64,000 nucleotides of DNA. Origin: Micromussa lordhowensis. Taxonomy: Eukaryota; Cnidaria; Anthozoa; Scleractinia; Lobophylliidae. Of this stretch, positions 12,584 to 25,156 are shown piece by piece. The notes below the pieces were generated by a model, which ran no database searches, had not been told where the DNA came from, and saw nothing but the letters and a program-made list of their open reading frames with translations. Position numbers and translations under genes: made by a program. The stretch spans positions 21,403,894 to 21,467,893 of the forward strand of contig OZ026604.1 in the NCBI GenBank assembly GCA_964020085.1. Reading direction: 5' to 3'. Position 1 is the first letter of the stretch, and each line of letters begins with the position of its first letter.

Positions 12584-12631
<48 letters not shown>
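12583..12631. repeat. (AAT)n microsatellite at the 3' end of the retrotransposon
   Basis: About 16 AAT units immediately after the element's 3' sequence. Further AAT arrays at about 12833-12854 and 13158-13202 show that this intron is rich in potential targets. Confidence 0.95.
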
Positions 12632-12632
<1 letters not shown>

Positions 12633-13157
12633 CCAGCGCGCAGAACTATGAAAATATGATGTCGTGCTCAGGAGCAGTTCTTGATTGACAGCCTCGCGTC
12701 ACCGTATCCAGGCAAGTCTGTGAAAACAACGAAATATGCCGCCATGCTTTTTTCTCTGATTTCACTACTGCTGTTACAAGCTGCTGTTTCTTAGCTCCAG
12801 ATCGAAACGTCCGTAGTGCAAGCTCACCTTTAATAATAATAATAATAATAATAAAAATCCTAAAGCAATTTAAAGATAAAAATTATAAATTCGATAATCA
12901 ATTAACAGACTTAACTATTAAAATTTCAATTGAATATTAGAAACTAGCTGAGTCTTGTAATCAAGGCCATTGTCAAAAAAAAAAGAGAAAGAAAAACAAC
13001 TAAAAATAGCTGCTTCAGCCGTTTCAATGTCAACGAAAAGAAAACTATCGGATTCGTGCTTGGGTTTTCTCTACATCCAGATCGGCGTCACCCATCTCTA
13101 TAGTGTTCCTTCTCTTGATAGTGCGTGAACCCCTTAGGCATAGAAGAGCCGCTTTCA

Positions 13158-13202
<45 letters not shown>
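13158..13202. repeat. (AAT)n microsatellite
   Basis: About 15 AAT units in the gene B intron. Confidence 0.95.
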
Positions 13203-13585
13203 TTTATTATTTCTATAGCCCGAAATTCATTACTAAATATATGATCTACCGCGCTTTACAAAGTGGTGAAATGAAGGCTAACTAATGATACTGTTATTTA
13301 AATTAATGATAAAACTTGTATAATTGAATTGGAAACTAATAGCGTTGCTACCTAAAAAGAGAAAATGAACAAAAAATTGATCATAATTATATAGTATGTA
13401 GTAACAATAGTCGAATAAATAAGGAAAGGGATAAAAAAGCTAGATCTAAATTATCTAAAAATATACTTTCCTAAAACGATGCAAAAATATATTTGAACTG
13501 CGGAGAAATATATGAAGACATGATTGATCATCGCAGTTGAAAGCAACTTAAAAGCAGTTGTGAAATTAAAGCCTGCAGAAGAAAA

Positions 13586-13665
13586 AATCAGGCTTGAAGT
13601 GGATTCGAACCCAAGACCTCTGCGATCCGGTGCAGTCCTCTACACACTGAGCTATCAAGTCAATT
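13586..13665 (-). repeat. tRNA-derived SINE-like fragment
   Basis: Read leftwards it shows an A-box-like TAGCTCAGTGTGTAGAGG and a B-box GGTTCGAATCC. The opposite arm has the same unit at 37768-37850, so it was present before the inverted duplication. The D-stem and anticodon stem pair poorly, which argues against a working tRNA gene. Confidence 0.6.
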
Positions 13666-13741
13666 TCAAATTTAATTGGGGAGGCTTACTGGAAGAGGTT
13701 TGAAATTAATAATCGACGTAAAACCTCGAAGGTTTAGTTAC

Positions 13742-13891
13742 CTAGTTTAGGCATGTCACAATGAGCCAGGACTACCTCGCCAGGTTTAATTGAATCGAAC
13801 CAGTAATTACCGCTGCCTGCATCTTCTCCTTCACTCGCCCTGATCTCGGCGCATGACTCAGCTGGCAGCTCGGGAACGGATCCAAGGGGAA
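13742..13891 (-). CDS. Gene B exon: fibrinogen-like N-terminal segment
   Basis: 150-bp exon with acceptor and donor. It encodes VPLGSVPELPAESCAEIRAS...SGNYWFDSIKPGEVVLAHCDM, resembling the start of the fibrinogen C-terminal / COLFI-like fold seen in cnidarian secreted and skeletal-matrix proteins (Cys-Ala-Glu-Ile, Tyr-Trp, His-Cys-Asp-Met). Only this first part is present; no full fibrinogen domain follows. Copies: 24811-24960 (gene A) and 37542-37691 (gene C), all exactly 150 bp. Confidence 0.75.
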
Positions 13892-14078
13892 CTAAAAATA
13901 GAAAAGGCAAACAACATTGTATTTTTTAGCGCTGTTCTGTCATAACAAAACACTATTGCTTCGCTCTCTTCGCGAAAGAAACCTGGGCTTTTTCGCAGTC
14001 GTCTGGGCACGCTTGTTTAAAATAAGAGTGCTTTCCTTGAAAAAAAGGTATAGATGATAACTCAAAGAAGAACAATAC

Positions 14079-14402
14079 CTCTTTCCCTGAGTCGTTTAAT
14101 ATAGAACCGATCGCTGTCCGGAACAAAATCTTCAGGTCTGGCTTCTTTGGTGCGGTTGTTCAACTCACATATGCCTTGGCTGATGACGAAGTTAAAGCTT
14201 TGACATCTGACGTCATCGTCACAGTTGTCTAAACAGCTAAGCCAGATCATCCCGGTCTTCTCCTCGATGAAGGTGTGTCCTTTTAACATCATGCCGCGGA
14301 TGGTATATTCGCCTCGTATTATACACTGTTGAGCGTCCAGTTTATAAAACATCTGAGAAATCACAAGCAACGTGATGGACATACTTGTGCCAGGTTGTGA
14401 AA
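14079..14402 (-). CDS. Gene B exon: PAN/apple domain
   Basis: 324-bp exon encoding a hydrophobic lead-in, then QQCIIRGEYTIRGMML...CLDNCDDDVRCQSFNF...GICELNNRT...FYIKR. The cysteine pattern and the C-x-SFNF block fit a PAN/apple module (protein or carbohydrate binding, extracellular). Splice sites match those of gene C (37029-37352, same length). Intact frame. Confidence 0.8.
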
Positions 14403-16340
14403 CTGTCATATGGAGAAAAAAAAGATCGAGTCTTGCATAATATGTTTCTTACTCCCGTTAGATGCAATCGAGCAACTCGCTCTCTGGTAGCCGTGAATGG
14501 CAACGATACTACACATCATCTCTTATTAGACAATCTTTCTTGTAAGCAATCTTGAAATAAATGAAAAGAAAACTATATAATAATAATCTTGAATTAGGTA
14601 ATAGACGGTCTTTACTTCAAAAGTATTCGTTTGAATTCCAGGCCTACACAAACAGAGAGATAATCAAATAGAAACATCAAAAGAATCTAGAATATCTCAA
14701 ACAGAAGCCGGAGGTGCTGCCTCCGTCATAGACAATCTCATTAACGCTCTGTATCTAGAGAGCGGCTGGTGAGGGAATCATTGAATTTTACTTCAGTTTG
14801 TTAGAAAACTTGAAAAACTCAGTCTGCCTCCACACTATAATGGAGAAATTTGAAAACGCAGCTCTATTTCCGTCCCCTCTAATCCTTTTTGAAAACGCTC
14901 TTCAAACTAGACGAATTTGAAGACGTTTTGAAAACAGGGCTTTTCGAAAACGATGACATACGATAATCAATTGATTTCCCTTGCAGAGTTTTCCTCAAAC
15001 TCAAATCCAAAATGACCCCTGGGTGATTGCTGCGTATTCCAAATTTTTTCCAGCGTGCGTGGATGGAAAACATCTGATTTGTTTTCAGATGTGTTCTGTT
15101 GTATTAATTACCTGTAGCGTTGACGTTTTCGCTGGACAAGACCTGATTAAATTTGTTTAAGTTTCAGTTTAACTTTCTGGTCGCTTTCTTCAACTCATTG
15201 ATTCCAAGATAAAGCTCGCTTCCAAAAAAAGAATTCAACAAATACACAAGTACAACAAAAAAGTACAACAAATACACAAGAAAGGAAGAAAACAAGGAAT
15301 ACATTCAAGTTCGCTCGTTCAAGTGAAAACCGCATACGTTAAGAGAACAAAATTCTACTTTCAGAAATGATTGCTGTAACGAAAACGTTGATAGCGTGCT
15401 CATTTCAGTGAGTGTTTCACTGGACAATGCCTCATGCAAATTGCCTCTTAGTTGCGCAACAAACTTGAAGGAATTACACATAAATTCGGGTTTATTTATT
15501 TAACTGCTATTTCGGAAAAACGAAGCGAAAAACTTGATATCTTCTAGAAAGTTGTTTTACTGATTTTATCTCAAAGCCTGTTGCTGTATTTTGCCATTCT
15601 AACCATTAAAATGCCTAAAGTGGTAAAGAAAGATAGCTTGCACTAAAGACAGAGAAGACAAAAATGACTGAACTGCAACCTTTAATATCGCAAGAGAAGA
15701 TTAGTTTCCCAAATTATCACCATCATCATCATAGTCAATTGAACCAAATATGTGCCCCAAAAGCCGCCTTTTATATTTTATTACATTCGTCTCGTCTTTA
15801 ACACTTCTCGCGTATTGTCAAGGGTCCAAGTTACTTTCGCGAGAGAAACAGTCAAGACATATATATTTTACCCAAAATGCTGTTTTTTCCCTCCGTTTTT
15901 GTGAGTTATTGACGAAATATCGCATCAGTTTGACCCGAGAGAAGTTTAACGCGTCAATTTTGCGGAATCTTCGCGAATTCTTACTGAACTAAAATATTAA
16001 GAGTATTAAATCGACTTTCTTGGAGGCGGAGGGCAGCACGTACTAGTCTTGCGACTGACAAACCCGTGGCGCTTGGATTCTGAATAAAACTGGGATTTAA
16101 AAATGTCGCTTTTTTACAAAGAGAGGAAAACTGGAGTACACTGAAGAAAACCAACGAGAAATGAAAGGTTGAAAAGAAGCACCAACAACAAACTCACGAC
16201 ACAAACTCGCTTATGAAACACAGTTCGAGATGACAACCCAGGCATCCGGTAGGTTGCGCAAAGGGTTGCAGCTGGTGAGTTAAACCACAACTGGTGGATT
16301 CACAAAGTAACAGAGTATAAGACGACATTTTAGAACTCAC
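14403..16340. other. Intron 1 of gene B
   Basis: Inverted match to 31482-37028 of gene C, which additionally carries a MITE (32287-32716) and a LINE (34153-36587). The empty target sites of both are visible here at about 15515 and 14850. Confidence 0.7.
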
Positions 16341-16410
16341 CTTCCGCGTACGTTGGACGAGGCATTATTAAAAACCATGGCACAAAAAAAACGAGTCCAA
16401 AAACATTCAT
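16341..16410 (-). CDS. Gene B first exon: signal peptide
   Basis: Starts at ATG 16410-16408 and ends at a GAAG/gtgagt donor after 23 codons plus one base (phase 1). Encodes MNVFGLVFFVPWFLIMPRP and TYAEG: a classic hydrophobic signal peptide with a plausible cleavage after TYA. Gene C has the same exon at 31412-31481 with one visible residue change (P to S). Confidence 0.8.
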
Positions 16411-19400
16411 TTTTACACCGCAACGAATGGCTTCAGTTCTCAAGTCTTGCTGAAAGATGATATCGAAGAGATGTATAGTCGAAATAACCAACTCCTTACA
16501 CGTCAACACTGTTTGTAATAAACGATGGCGTGTTGTGTCACTACAATTAAAGCTATTTGTGTTCATGTCAGTTTGACTCCTCCCTCTCAAGTTACTTAAT
16601 TAACATGTACAAAATACTATTTCGTTCTACGGGTTTTTAACTACGCTTACAATAGAGAATTCTATCTTGCGCACCTGTCAATGGCTGAATGTGTTTTCCA
16701 ATCAAAGATACCAGCAATTTGTAAATCATGGTGTAATCCTCTTAAAAAGTTCCAAGTTTTGTTTTTAACAATAAGTGAACAACCTTGAATTTCCGCGGTA
16801 TTTTCCGTGTTCCCTATCTTTGTTGTGATACTTTATTGTAAATTCAGTCGTTAATTTCGTTATGATGGAATTATCGAGAGAGTTGAACCTACAACAGGAC
16901 ATTATTAAACTTGTTTTGCTCTCAATATTTTATATCTTTTAAGAGGGCTCGTGGTTATGTTTATCTGGAAATAGAAAAAGTATCTATTTCATGACGTCAT
17001 GCCACTTCGACTGCAAGCCTAAATGAAAAAGATTTTATAGATATATATATATCAAAAGATAAAAGTTACTTATACGCCTTTCAAGCAACTGAATTTGAGT
17101 TTATGCTTTTTCTTTGGCAAACAGATTGACTGCTTTTAATTTTGCCATACTCCTGAAAGAAAATTACCAGACGTCAAGTCACGCTTGCAATGTAAATATG
17201 ACAAGCTCTTTTTTCTAATGCGACAAACATGTCTTTCGTAAAAAACTAAGATGCCATGCTACATGTTATAATTACACTCTTGGTTTCGTGGGGGAGAGGG
17301 TGGCTGCGTCCTTAACCTTAGCTATATATCCACAACTCTTGCTAATCTTCCTTTATAATCTGTGGCGTTATTAAGAAATAGTCATCTATAACAATTGGTG
17401 GGGGTAACTGTAATAGTATTGTAAGGAGTGTGAGCCACATTTAAAGATTTTGTACATAGGTCACTCTCTATTCTCCCTCCCCCTCCCCTCCCCCCCCCCC
17501 CCATCAAGACTTAAAGTGCCACAGACACTGACTTTTCTTGATATAAAAGATGTCAGTTTCCAATCGTGTACTAAGATGTTCGAAATGCGTATTATCCTGT
17601 TCCGATTTGGCGCAATTATTTTGGTGAATTTTGAGTCTTTGGCTCCCTACAACGTCTATAATAATTATGTGTTTCCTGTCAAGGCTGGACAGAAATTACG
17701 AGGTGGAAACCAGTAGGTAACGACAATATGAAGAATAAACTTGAATAAATCGAATGAAAACAAGAGAGAATCTATCGTGCTTCCTGTGTGTATGCAACCA
17801 GTGACGTCACAAGGTCCTTAAAGTGGCTGGAAACAGTTTCCAGTACTTTCCTAGAAATATTTTGATTGGTCATTATAACCACTCTATATAAATAGATGCC
17901 GAAATCATGGTATCAAAACACTGCCCAATTATTGGTGAACATGTTGCTGCCAATTTTGTGGCACAATATATTACCATAGCAACAATATGATCTGCTAAAA
18001 ACACCCTTAATTTAAGCTTTAACTCAAAAACGAGGTCGGTGACCCCCATTTTTTATTACCGAATTGTAATCAACATCATAAGATGCAGCTTTTTCCAAAG
18101 TTTAAAAAAATTCTGCGAAGGGGGTTCAGAGCTACATTAAATCAAAAAATTTAATGTGGCTCTGAACATCCTTTGCAGAATTTTTTTTAAATTTTGCAAA
18201 AGGTTGCATCTAATAATGCTTACTACAATTTGATTGTAAAACTTGGGGGTCATCGAGCTTGTTTTTGAGGTTTAAGCGCTTAAAGCGGCGCAACAAATGA
18301 TTGTCATCTGGCGTATACTGATACCTCAACACAAAAGTAATGATGTTGAATATTATAATCTGCCGCTCGGCTTCTAATTTTGCCATGCTTGTGAGAAAAT
18401 GTATACAAAAAACAAATCATCAGCAGTCAAGTTTTGGAAAACTTTATTATTGTATATTTCAAACCTGCGACAACATTGTTTATCTCAGCAAAATGAAAAT
18501 GTTATACTTCATCTCAAGAGCTTTAAATACAAATTTATTTCCTTGCTACTTTTAGCATGTTCTTAGTGTAAGTTTGTACAACAAAAAAATAGTCATGTTA
18601 GCTGCTAGGTCGGTCATCAAAATTCACTACAATGTTCAATATTATTAAACTGGTTAAGCTGTCTAAACTGCTAAAGGAACAAGTCAATGCGTCAGTTTGT
18701 ATAAGCCAAGGAATTTCCTAATAATTGACTAAAAGTAATTAATTAATTAATTAATTAATAATTAATCAGCCATTCTTCATAGGATTTCCATCTCTCAGTT
18801 ATTGGTTGCAAATTCTGCCCATTTATAAGCCATCAGTAAATATTGAAGATCTTAAATTCGAGCTTAGTGTCGTTAAAATTTGGCCAATTCTCAATAGTCA
18901 ATCATCTGGCCTCTTTAGACGTCAAGGAACGAAATTCAATTTAATTCGCGGAAGGCTATTCGCTTTTGTGAACAGATAATGTCTGCGGACAAATATTCGA
19001 GCTTGTTATCGCGCCAAATGGAGGCTATTGTATATATATTCGAACTGTATGACTTAAAAGTATGCATTTAATATTGGCAACAAGATGACGCCGAATTGTA
19101 AACCGTGCAGTAAAAGTGAACGTTTTTGGCTAAAACCCCTGACTGGTTTTCTACAGCTCACGATCTTTTCACGAGAAACAATGCGAAGGTATTTCTTCAA
19201 AATACACCAATACTTTTACGTATACATGTACTTCTTACCTTGAGAAGGAATCAAACTGAACCATTTAAAGTTCTGAGAAAGCGCCGGCTTGCGAATCACA
19301 AACATGTGCTGCGAAGCAAGTTTGCTTGAAGTTAAGTTCTTTGGAGCAGTAGCAGCTCCAGATGTAAAGACAAACCCACGCTGAATGTAGGTTGATTGAT

Positions 19401-19737
19401 TTCATCGTCGCAATGAGCGAGGAGAAAAGACGATTTCCAGAAGTTCATAATTTCCGACTTTAAAAGTTTAGCCCTTGGTAACCACGCACCGAATGCTAAT
19501 TAAATTTCAGGTTGGTGCGAAGTGAACGACGATGAGCAAAGTATTCCCGGTCATGTGCAGAATGTTTACGCAAGTCATTTGCCATTCCCGGGAGCCGTTG
19601 CGGGCCTCTCTTCTGGAAAAGGCTGGTATATATAGTGAACACTCGAGTCTGTCTTAATACTTCAAAGTGTATCTTAATACGTCATTTAACAAATTGACGT
19701 CATATAAACTCTTGCTCTTAGGCCATCGAAGCTTGAT
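16411..19737. other. Upstream region of gene B
   Basis: No gene seen. Positions up to about 17820 form the inner end of the inverted duplication (partner about 29685-31411). Contains a poly-C/CT-rich tract near 17468-17503 and a foldback element at 18008-18294. Confidence 0.6.
18008..18294. repeat. Foldback (palindromic) MITE-like repeat
   Basis: Two arms of about 135 bp are inverted copies around the centre near 18150. The left arm has 'gacccccattttt' and 'ttctgcgaagg'; the right arm has the imperfect complements. Moderate mismatch indicates age. Confidence 0.65.
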
Positions 19738-20918
19738 TAAGAAAATAACACAAACAGCGGCGATGAACATTGTATTCCAAGGCATTTTTTTATAGAACTT
19801 GACGTTTCGTATGCTAGTCAACATACATTTTCAAAAGTGACCGTTACAATATTTGAAACCTATATATATATCGTAAAACAATAGAGGTCTGGAACTGACC
19901 TAGACTTTTTAGACATCCTTCTCAAACGCTGCCCTGACAACACTCTCTCTACATCTGTCTATCGGAAGAAGACATTCACAGGCCTTTATACCAAGTGGGA
20001 TTCATTCACACCTCGCAAGAACAAAATCAACCTCATCCGCACTCTCACCTATCGATGCTTCCGAATTTGCTCCTCGCCATCTTTATTACAGGCCGCTATC
20101 AAAGATCTGAGAAAGCTCTTGTTGCAAAATGGTTACCCTCAAGGTGTTATCACGTTCAACATTAACGATTTATTGAACAAAAGTAAAAACAAACCAAATA
20201 ACTCTGTTCAGGCTACAGTCCCCAAAAAAGATATCTTAATCGTGTTACCCTACCTAGGTTTTCACAGTAACCAGGTCACGAAACGTCTGAAATCCTGCGT
20301 ATACAATTTGTACTCTTTCGTCAATCTCAAGATCATTTTCCAAAACACACGCCGCATCAAATCCTTTTTTCCATACAAAGATCGCTTGAACCCATCTCAG
20401 AGGTCCAAAGTCATCTATAAAGCTGGTTGCTGGAACTGTGATGAATTCTACATTGGCAAAACAAAACGAAGACTCCATGATAGAAAAACAGAACATTTCA
20501 AGGCCCTCGCGAAAAGTGACCATTCATCAGCCATTGCTGATCATGTAAAAACCACTGGTCACGACATTAAATGGGATCACTTTGACATTTTAGCGTCCGG
20601 AAAAACTGACGTTCATTGCAAAATTAAAGAGACTCTGTTCATTCAAGAGCTAAAGCCTTCCCTTAATGCCAATATTAGTAGTGAGAAGTTGTTGCTGTTT
20701 TAACTATTACTCCTCATTATGTCAAAACACGTACTGCTGCAGATAATTTTTCTCAGTCTAGGTTCCAGACCTCTATTGCTTTACGATATATATATAGGTT
20801 TCAAATATTGTAACGGTCACTTTTGAAAATGTATGTTGACTAGCATGCTAAACGTCAAGTTCTATAAAAATGCATTAGAATACAATGTTCATCACCGCTG
20901 TTTGTGTTATTTTCTTAA
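19738..20918 (+). mobile_element. Penelope-like retroelement remnant with inverted terminal repeats
   Basis: About 160-bp inverted repeats (19738-19898 and 20757-20918) bracket the C-terminal part of a Penelope-type ORF. Recognisable mirrored blocks include gaccgttacaatatttgaaa and its complement. Penelope-like elements are known for unusual, often inverted, terminal repeats. Confidence 0.7.
19890..20703 (+). pseudogene. Penelope-type RT C-terminus with GIY-YIG endonuclease
   Basis: The frame runs open from about 19890. The first part (FLDILL, STSVYRKKTFTGLYTKW, LIRTLTYRCFRICSS, LLLQNGYP) matches the Penelope RT thumb region. From about residue 150 of this piece comes GCWNCDEFYIGKTKRRL and RKTEHFKAL, the GIY-YIG nuclease core. 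The catalytic RT motifs are missing, so the copy is 5' truncated, yet the remaining frame has no stop until 20701-20703. Confidence 0.8.
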
Positions 20919-23483
20919 ATTGACGTCAGTTTTTCATGCGTCTGTCCTGTTATTGATCATAAATTTCGTCATCACATTGTCAAAGTAGCTGTGGATCCAC
21001 GAGGCGATAGCCAAGTGGATCCGCAGACTACTTTGACAATGTGATGACGAAATTCATTGTCACGATAACAAATGGTCGAATTTCCCGCTGTCGCTCGCTG
21101 ACGCGTCGCACGAATTTCAAATTCATGTGTCTGTCCGCATATTGACAATAAAATATAGCCAATGAGCACGCGAGAATTTCTGCAGTTATCGTAAAAAGTG
21201 TATCTTAAACTGCACAAACCTTAAAAAAATGAAAACTTCGAAATTTTGTTTCTTCAAGTATCTAAGTTTTTGAAAATTCCAAACAATTTTCTATTGAACT
21301 GAATGGAAAAAGCCTGAGGAACTCTTAATGAAAGGGTTTTAGGTTCGTTGTAGCCGATACGAACGCCGGGACATAAAAGTGCAATAATCAAGCAGAGCGA
21401 TTACAATTTAGGTATTTTCGTGCAACTTTGCAACGATTTCTGGACGTTCATAGTTCAACCCTTGGTAACCACGCACCGAATTGTAATTAAAATTTCCGGT
21501 TGGCACGATGTAAACGTCGTTGCGCAAAGGCTCCGGTCATGCGCAGAATGGTTACGCAAGTATTTGCTATTCCAGAAAACACGAGTCCGTCATAGGTACT
21601 TTAAAAGCGATCCAAAAAACTTACATCAATAATATATCTTTAACTGTACAAATCTTGAAAAAGATCTAACGAAATTTTGTTTCTTCAAGTGTCTAAGTAT
21701 TTGAAAATTTCCTAACAAAATCTGCACTGAAGTGAAAAGAAAAAAAGCCCTTAGGAACTCTTAATATAACGTTCTTTGGTTTGTTGTAGCCACTACAAAC
21801 GCAGGGAAATAAAAATGCAATAACCATGCAAAACGATTAAAGCCTTTTGATTAACTGGTTGTATTTTGTGAACGTAATTTAAATGTTCAATTTGACTACG
21901 AAAATGTCACTTCAAATGAAGCTGAAATCCTGCGGAAAATTATAGAAACATGTACTCCAAGCTTCGCAAATGACTAAACGAATTTTGTTTTCGGTATTTT
22001 AAGATTTTGAAACGTGTACACGAGTTTTTAATTAACATATATTTACAGATTTATGGGAGTCTTGTTTGCATGGAACAATTGTCTGAACTACCGAGGTTAC
22101 AGTTTCGTACTTTTAATCGAATCATGTGATTATAAGCAGCCGTGGAAATGGTACCATCATTGGTACTACGGCTAAAATCGTGGCTCCAAAACTTTGTCAC
22201 GGCTTGAGTAAATATTTCACAGCGTTGCCTGCTCTCTTTCGTAAATCCGACCAAACCTTGGTGGTTTGTGTCTTCGAAATGACCGAAGCGTGTGGCTTAC
22301 ACACAGACGTTTAGTGTATGTTTGAAAAACTCTCTGAAGATGTCTACTACTAGTTTGAATTAAATGAAAAAAGAAAAGGAAATCTTCCCTTTGCAAATCT
22401 GGCTAGTTAATCTAGCTATAGAGACTAGGCTGTGCGTCTACTACAGAACTTGGCGATTACACTCGATACATTTTTTTGCAAAACCAAATCTAACAAAAAA
22501 CAAACAAATAAACAAACATAGAAAACAAACGTTTACCTTAGCTAAAGACGAGTTAACCCTATTGTTTTCAATCAAATTTGGTTTAAGAAAGTGTTCAATA
22601 ACAACTTTAACCAAATCAACCAAAACCAATAGGAATACAATGTGTTCTCCACAGAAAGCAAAGTTATGGTTGTTTCGTGTATTCGAGAAAAATGGCTACT
22701 CACGCTTTCTAATCAAATTTCTGAGTAAAGTCTCTTGTCTTGAGGAACGGAAGTGATAAAACTTTTTCACAAAATATTGAAACGACTGAAAATTAAAAAT
22801 GCTATCGAAGTTTTTCTTATCATAATCGCCTATGAACGAGAACAAATAGATTCCTCAAGACAAGCTGACAAGCGTTGGCGCGCGAGCGGGCGACCGAAGT
22901 CATCCTGCTTCGATTCAATGACTTAACCTTTTTTAAAAAAGTCAAAAAAAAATTCCTTTCCTTTTTATAAGATAAAATGTAAAAATTATAACCAATCGTC
23001 TTGAGCAACTAATTTTGTTGAAGCCTTTATTTTCGTTAAAGGAATGTGTAGTCACATTGCTCAGTAATGCTATTGGCATTAATATGATTGCTATTCATCT
23101 ACTGGATCACTGTACAGCGTTACAGTGTCTTGTCACAGAATACGTAGATACGGGCGTCTTATGCCAAGTCTTCTCCCGAGAAACGCGTGAAACTCGATTG
23201 CATTTTGTTTGTTAATAGGAGTCAGGTTGTTCCTAGTCCAGGATTACTGAAAAGGTCATCGACGTTTCAATTTTCTCGGGTAAGACTACGTTTTCTTTGG
23301 TAATCTTTAGAGGACTCTGAGAAAATCTAGAAATGGCTATAGATTGTAAACCTGAAATAAAAAGTCATACTATTCTTGGACTAGCTTGGTCGTTCTTTGA
23401 ACAACCAGACCGTGCTTAAGTTTCATATCCACTGCCACTGCTATTCAACTGAACCTAACTGAAACTCATATGCTATGACGTTA
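20919..23483. other. Spacer between gene A and gene B
   Basis: Direct paralogue of about 660-4500. Contains a foldback element (20937-21075) and two copies of the 'cccttggtaaccacgcaccg' block (about 19478 and 21459). No gene seen. Confidence 0.6.
20937..21075. repeat. Foldback MITE-like repeat
   Basis: Arms contain cacattgtcaaagtag and its complement ctactttgacaatgtg around a gaggcgatagccaa loop. Same family as 2921-3045. Confidence 0.7.
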
Positions 23484-23845
23484 TTAGTCACTCCCACAAT
23501 AACGGACGTGACACTTCCCTGGGTATAATAACTTGTAGATATAGTAGGAACCGCAATTCTTTACTTGAATGGACAAAAATGCGCGGCAACAGTATCCAAA
23601 CTTATTAATGCAGACTTTTCTTTCGACTGTGCCCTCAGCCACTGTAGGATGATCTCCACTCAACCAGGCAGGAAAGTGTGCACCGCACCTGCGCATGCCT
23701 GGGCATGTGGTCGCCATTTTTGTGCCTGCAGCTCCTTGGAAGCGATACCAGCCATTGAGATAGATGTCACAGTCGGGTTTTACTGTTACGTAGTCATAGT
23801 TTCTTTCAGCGTCGGTCAGATTTTGGTAGTTCTTACATATGTCAG
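23484..23845 (-). CDS. Gene A terminal exon: D8C domain
   Basis: Second D8C module (CKNYQNLTDAERNYDY, WYRFQGAAGTKM, CPGMRRCGAHFPAWL, YCCRAF, CHVRYC), ending at a stop like the copy at 4508-4872. Preceded by a TTTAG acceptor. All eight cysteines are retained although many surface residues differ, which suggests it was under selection after duplication. Confidence 0.8.
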
Positions 23846-24810
23846 CTAAAAATATAAACACAGAAATACGTAAATAACTCTCTTATTTAGAAGCCTGTTT
23901 GTGCTGTGTGTTGAGAATTGTATGCAGTTTAAATTTGGTTACTTCTTGCACTTGGTTCAATTTTATATTAATTTGTTACTTAGGGTTGTGAGGCTTGATT
24001 CTATTGTCTTCTTTTCAATCTTTCCTGGGAACAAGGTTGTAAAAGGATCTCGCCACCCAAATATAGCTTCTGCAATAGGTTCTCTTTTTTTCCTTTTTTG
24101 TCTATTTACATAGTTAGGCGATAGGCAAATAAATTTGTTCTTCAGGTGTTGATATTTTTTGACTATTATCCCTGGTATGGAAAAATAGAGAAATCCACAC
24201 ATCGTATGGCGTAACCGTGGTGCTATGACGCGAATTAGACAATTTTTTTGTGACAATTGACACAATAAAACATTTAAGAGTGTGCCCATGAGAAAACCAC
24301 GCCGGGGTGGTACAGTTCAATTGACCGATGTCGTTCAAATTTGGCTTAAATGTTGGGTTTGGTAAATGAATGATTATGGCAAAACAGTAGGTCAATATAT
24401 ATTTTATTCCCCCCATGTTAGGAGAAGGTAGTTAAAAAAGGTTAGGCAAAGTCACACGAGCCAAGTGGCTCATTGGGCCGAAGCTTATCCCGGTTTCAGT
24501 AGCATGAAGCGATTAGGAATATTTCTACTCCCCCCTGGATGGGATGCTAGTCCATTACAGGGTTACCCCCAGCAATAAATACGCCGGTACCCATTTATAC
24601 ACCGGGGTGGAGAGAGGCACCGTTAGATTTAAGCGTTTTGCCTAAGAACACAACACAATGTCCCCGGACATGGCTCGAACCCGGGGCGCTCGCTCCGGAG
24701 TGCAGCACACTAGCCATGAGGCCACCGCGCCTCCAGTATAGTGCGAAGGGGAGACTGATTGGAAGAAGCTGAAGCACTCAATCGAGTTGAACCCCCTAAC
24801 GTCTATTTAC
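23846..24810. other. Intron of gene A
   Basis: Holds a tRNA-derived SINE (24450-24740). Unlike genes B and C no EGF exon was found between the fibrinogen-like and D8C exons, so gene A may be a short member of the family. Confidence 0.55.
24450..24740 (-). repeat. tRNA-derived SINE
   Basis: Read leftwards it begins GGAGGCGCGGTGGCCTCATG, with an A-box-like TGGCTAGTGTGC and B-box GGGTTCGAGCC, then a non-tRNA body with 'cccggtttcagtagcatgaag'. The layout (tRNA-like head, unrelated tail) is that of a SINE, not of a tRNA gene. Confidence 0.65.
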
Positions 24811-24960
24811 CTTGTGTAAGCATGTTACAATGAGCCATGACCACCTCGCCAGGTTTAATTGAATTGAACCAGTAATTACCGCTGACTGCATCTTCTCCTT
24901 CACTCGCCCTGATCTCGGCGCATGACTCAGCTGGCAACTCGGGAACAGATCCAAGGGGAA
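24811..24960 (-). CDS. Gene A exon: fibrinogen-like N-terminal segment
   Basis: 150 bp, same splice phase as in genes B and C, encoding ELPAESCAEIRASEGEDAVS and NYWFNSIKPGEVVMAHCNM. Frame intact. Confidence 0.75.
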
Positions 24961-25156
24961 CTAAAAATAAGAAAAAAAAGTCAAATAACATTATTATTGT
25001 TGTTTTAGCGCTTTTCTGTCATAATAAGGCAGCTCTTGACAAAAAATTACGGTCTTTGTCCGCAGTCCTCCGCGGAATAAACAGAGACTTCTGGAACGTG
25101 TTTATAAGATACGAATGCCCAAAAAAATAGAGATGAACACTCAAAAGGAACAATAC

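Noticed and set aside
13586..13665. tRNA gene
   Set aside because: A- and B-box are present but the stems do not pair properly, and the unit is shared by both arms of the duplication as part of an intron. Better explained as a SINE head.
15719..15731. Poly-His codon run (caccatcatcatcatag)
   Set aside because: A short ATC/CAT microsatellite in an intron, with a stop directly after it; the opposite arm shows it as a simple (gat)n repeat.
22364..22756. 130-aa open frame as a gene
   Set aside because: The homologous spacer at 2413-2770 has the same sequence with a different, shorter frame and stops; no domain and low-complexity AT-rich composition.
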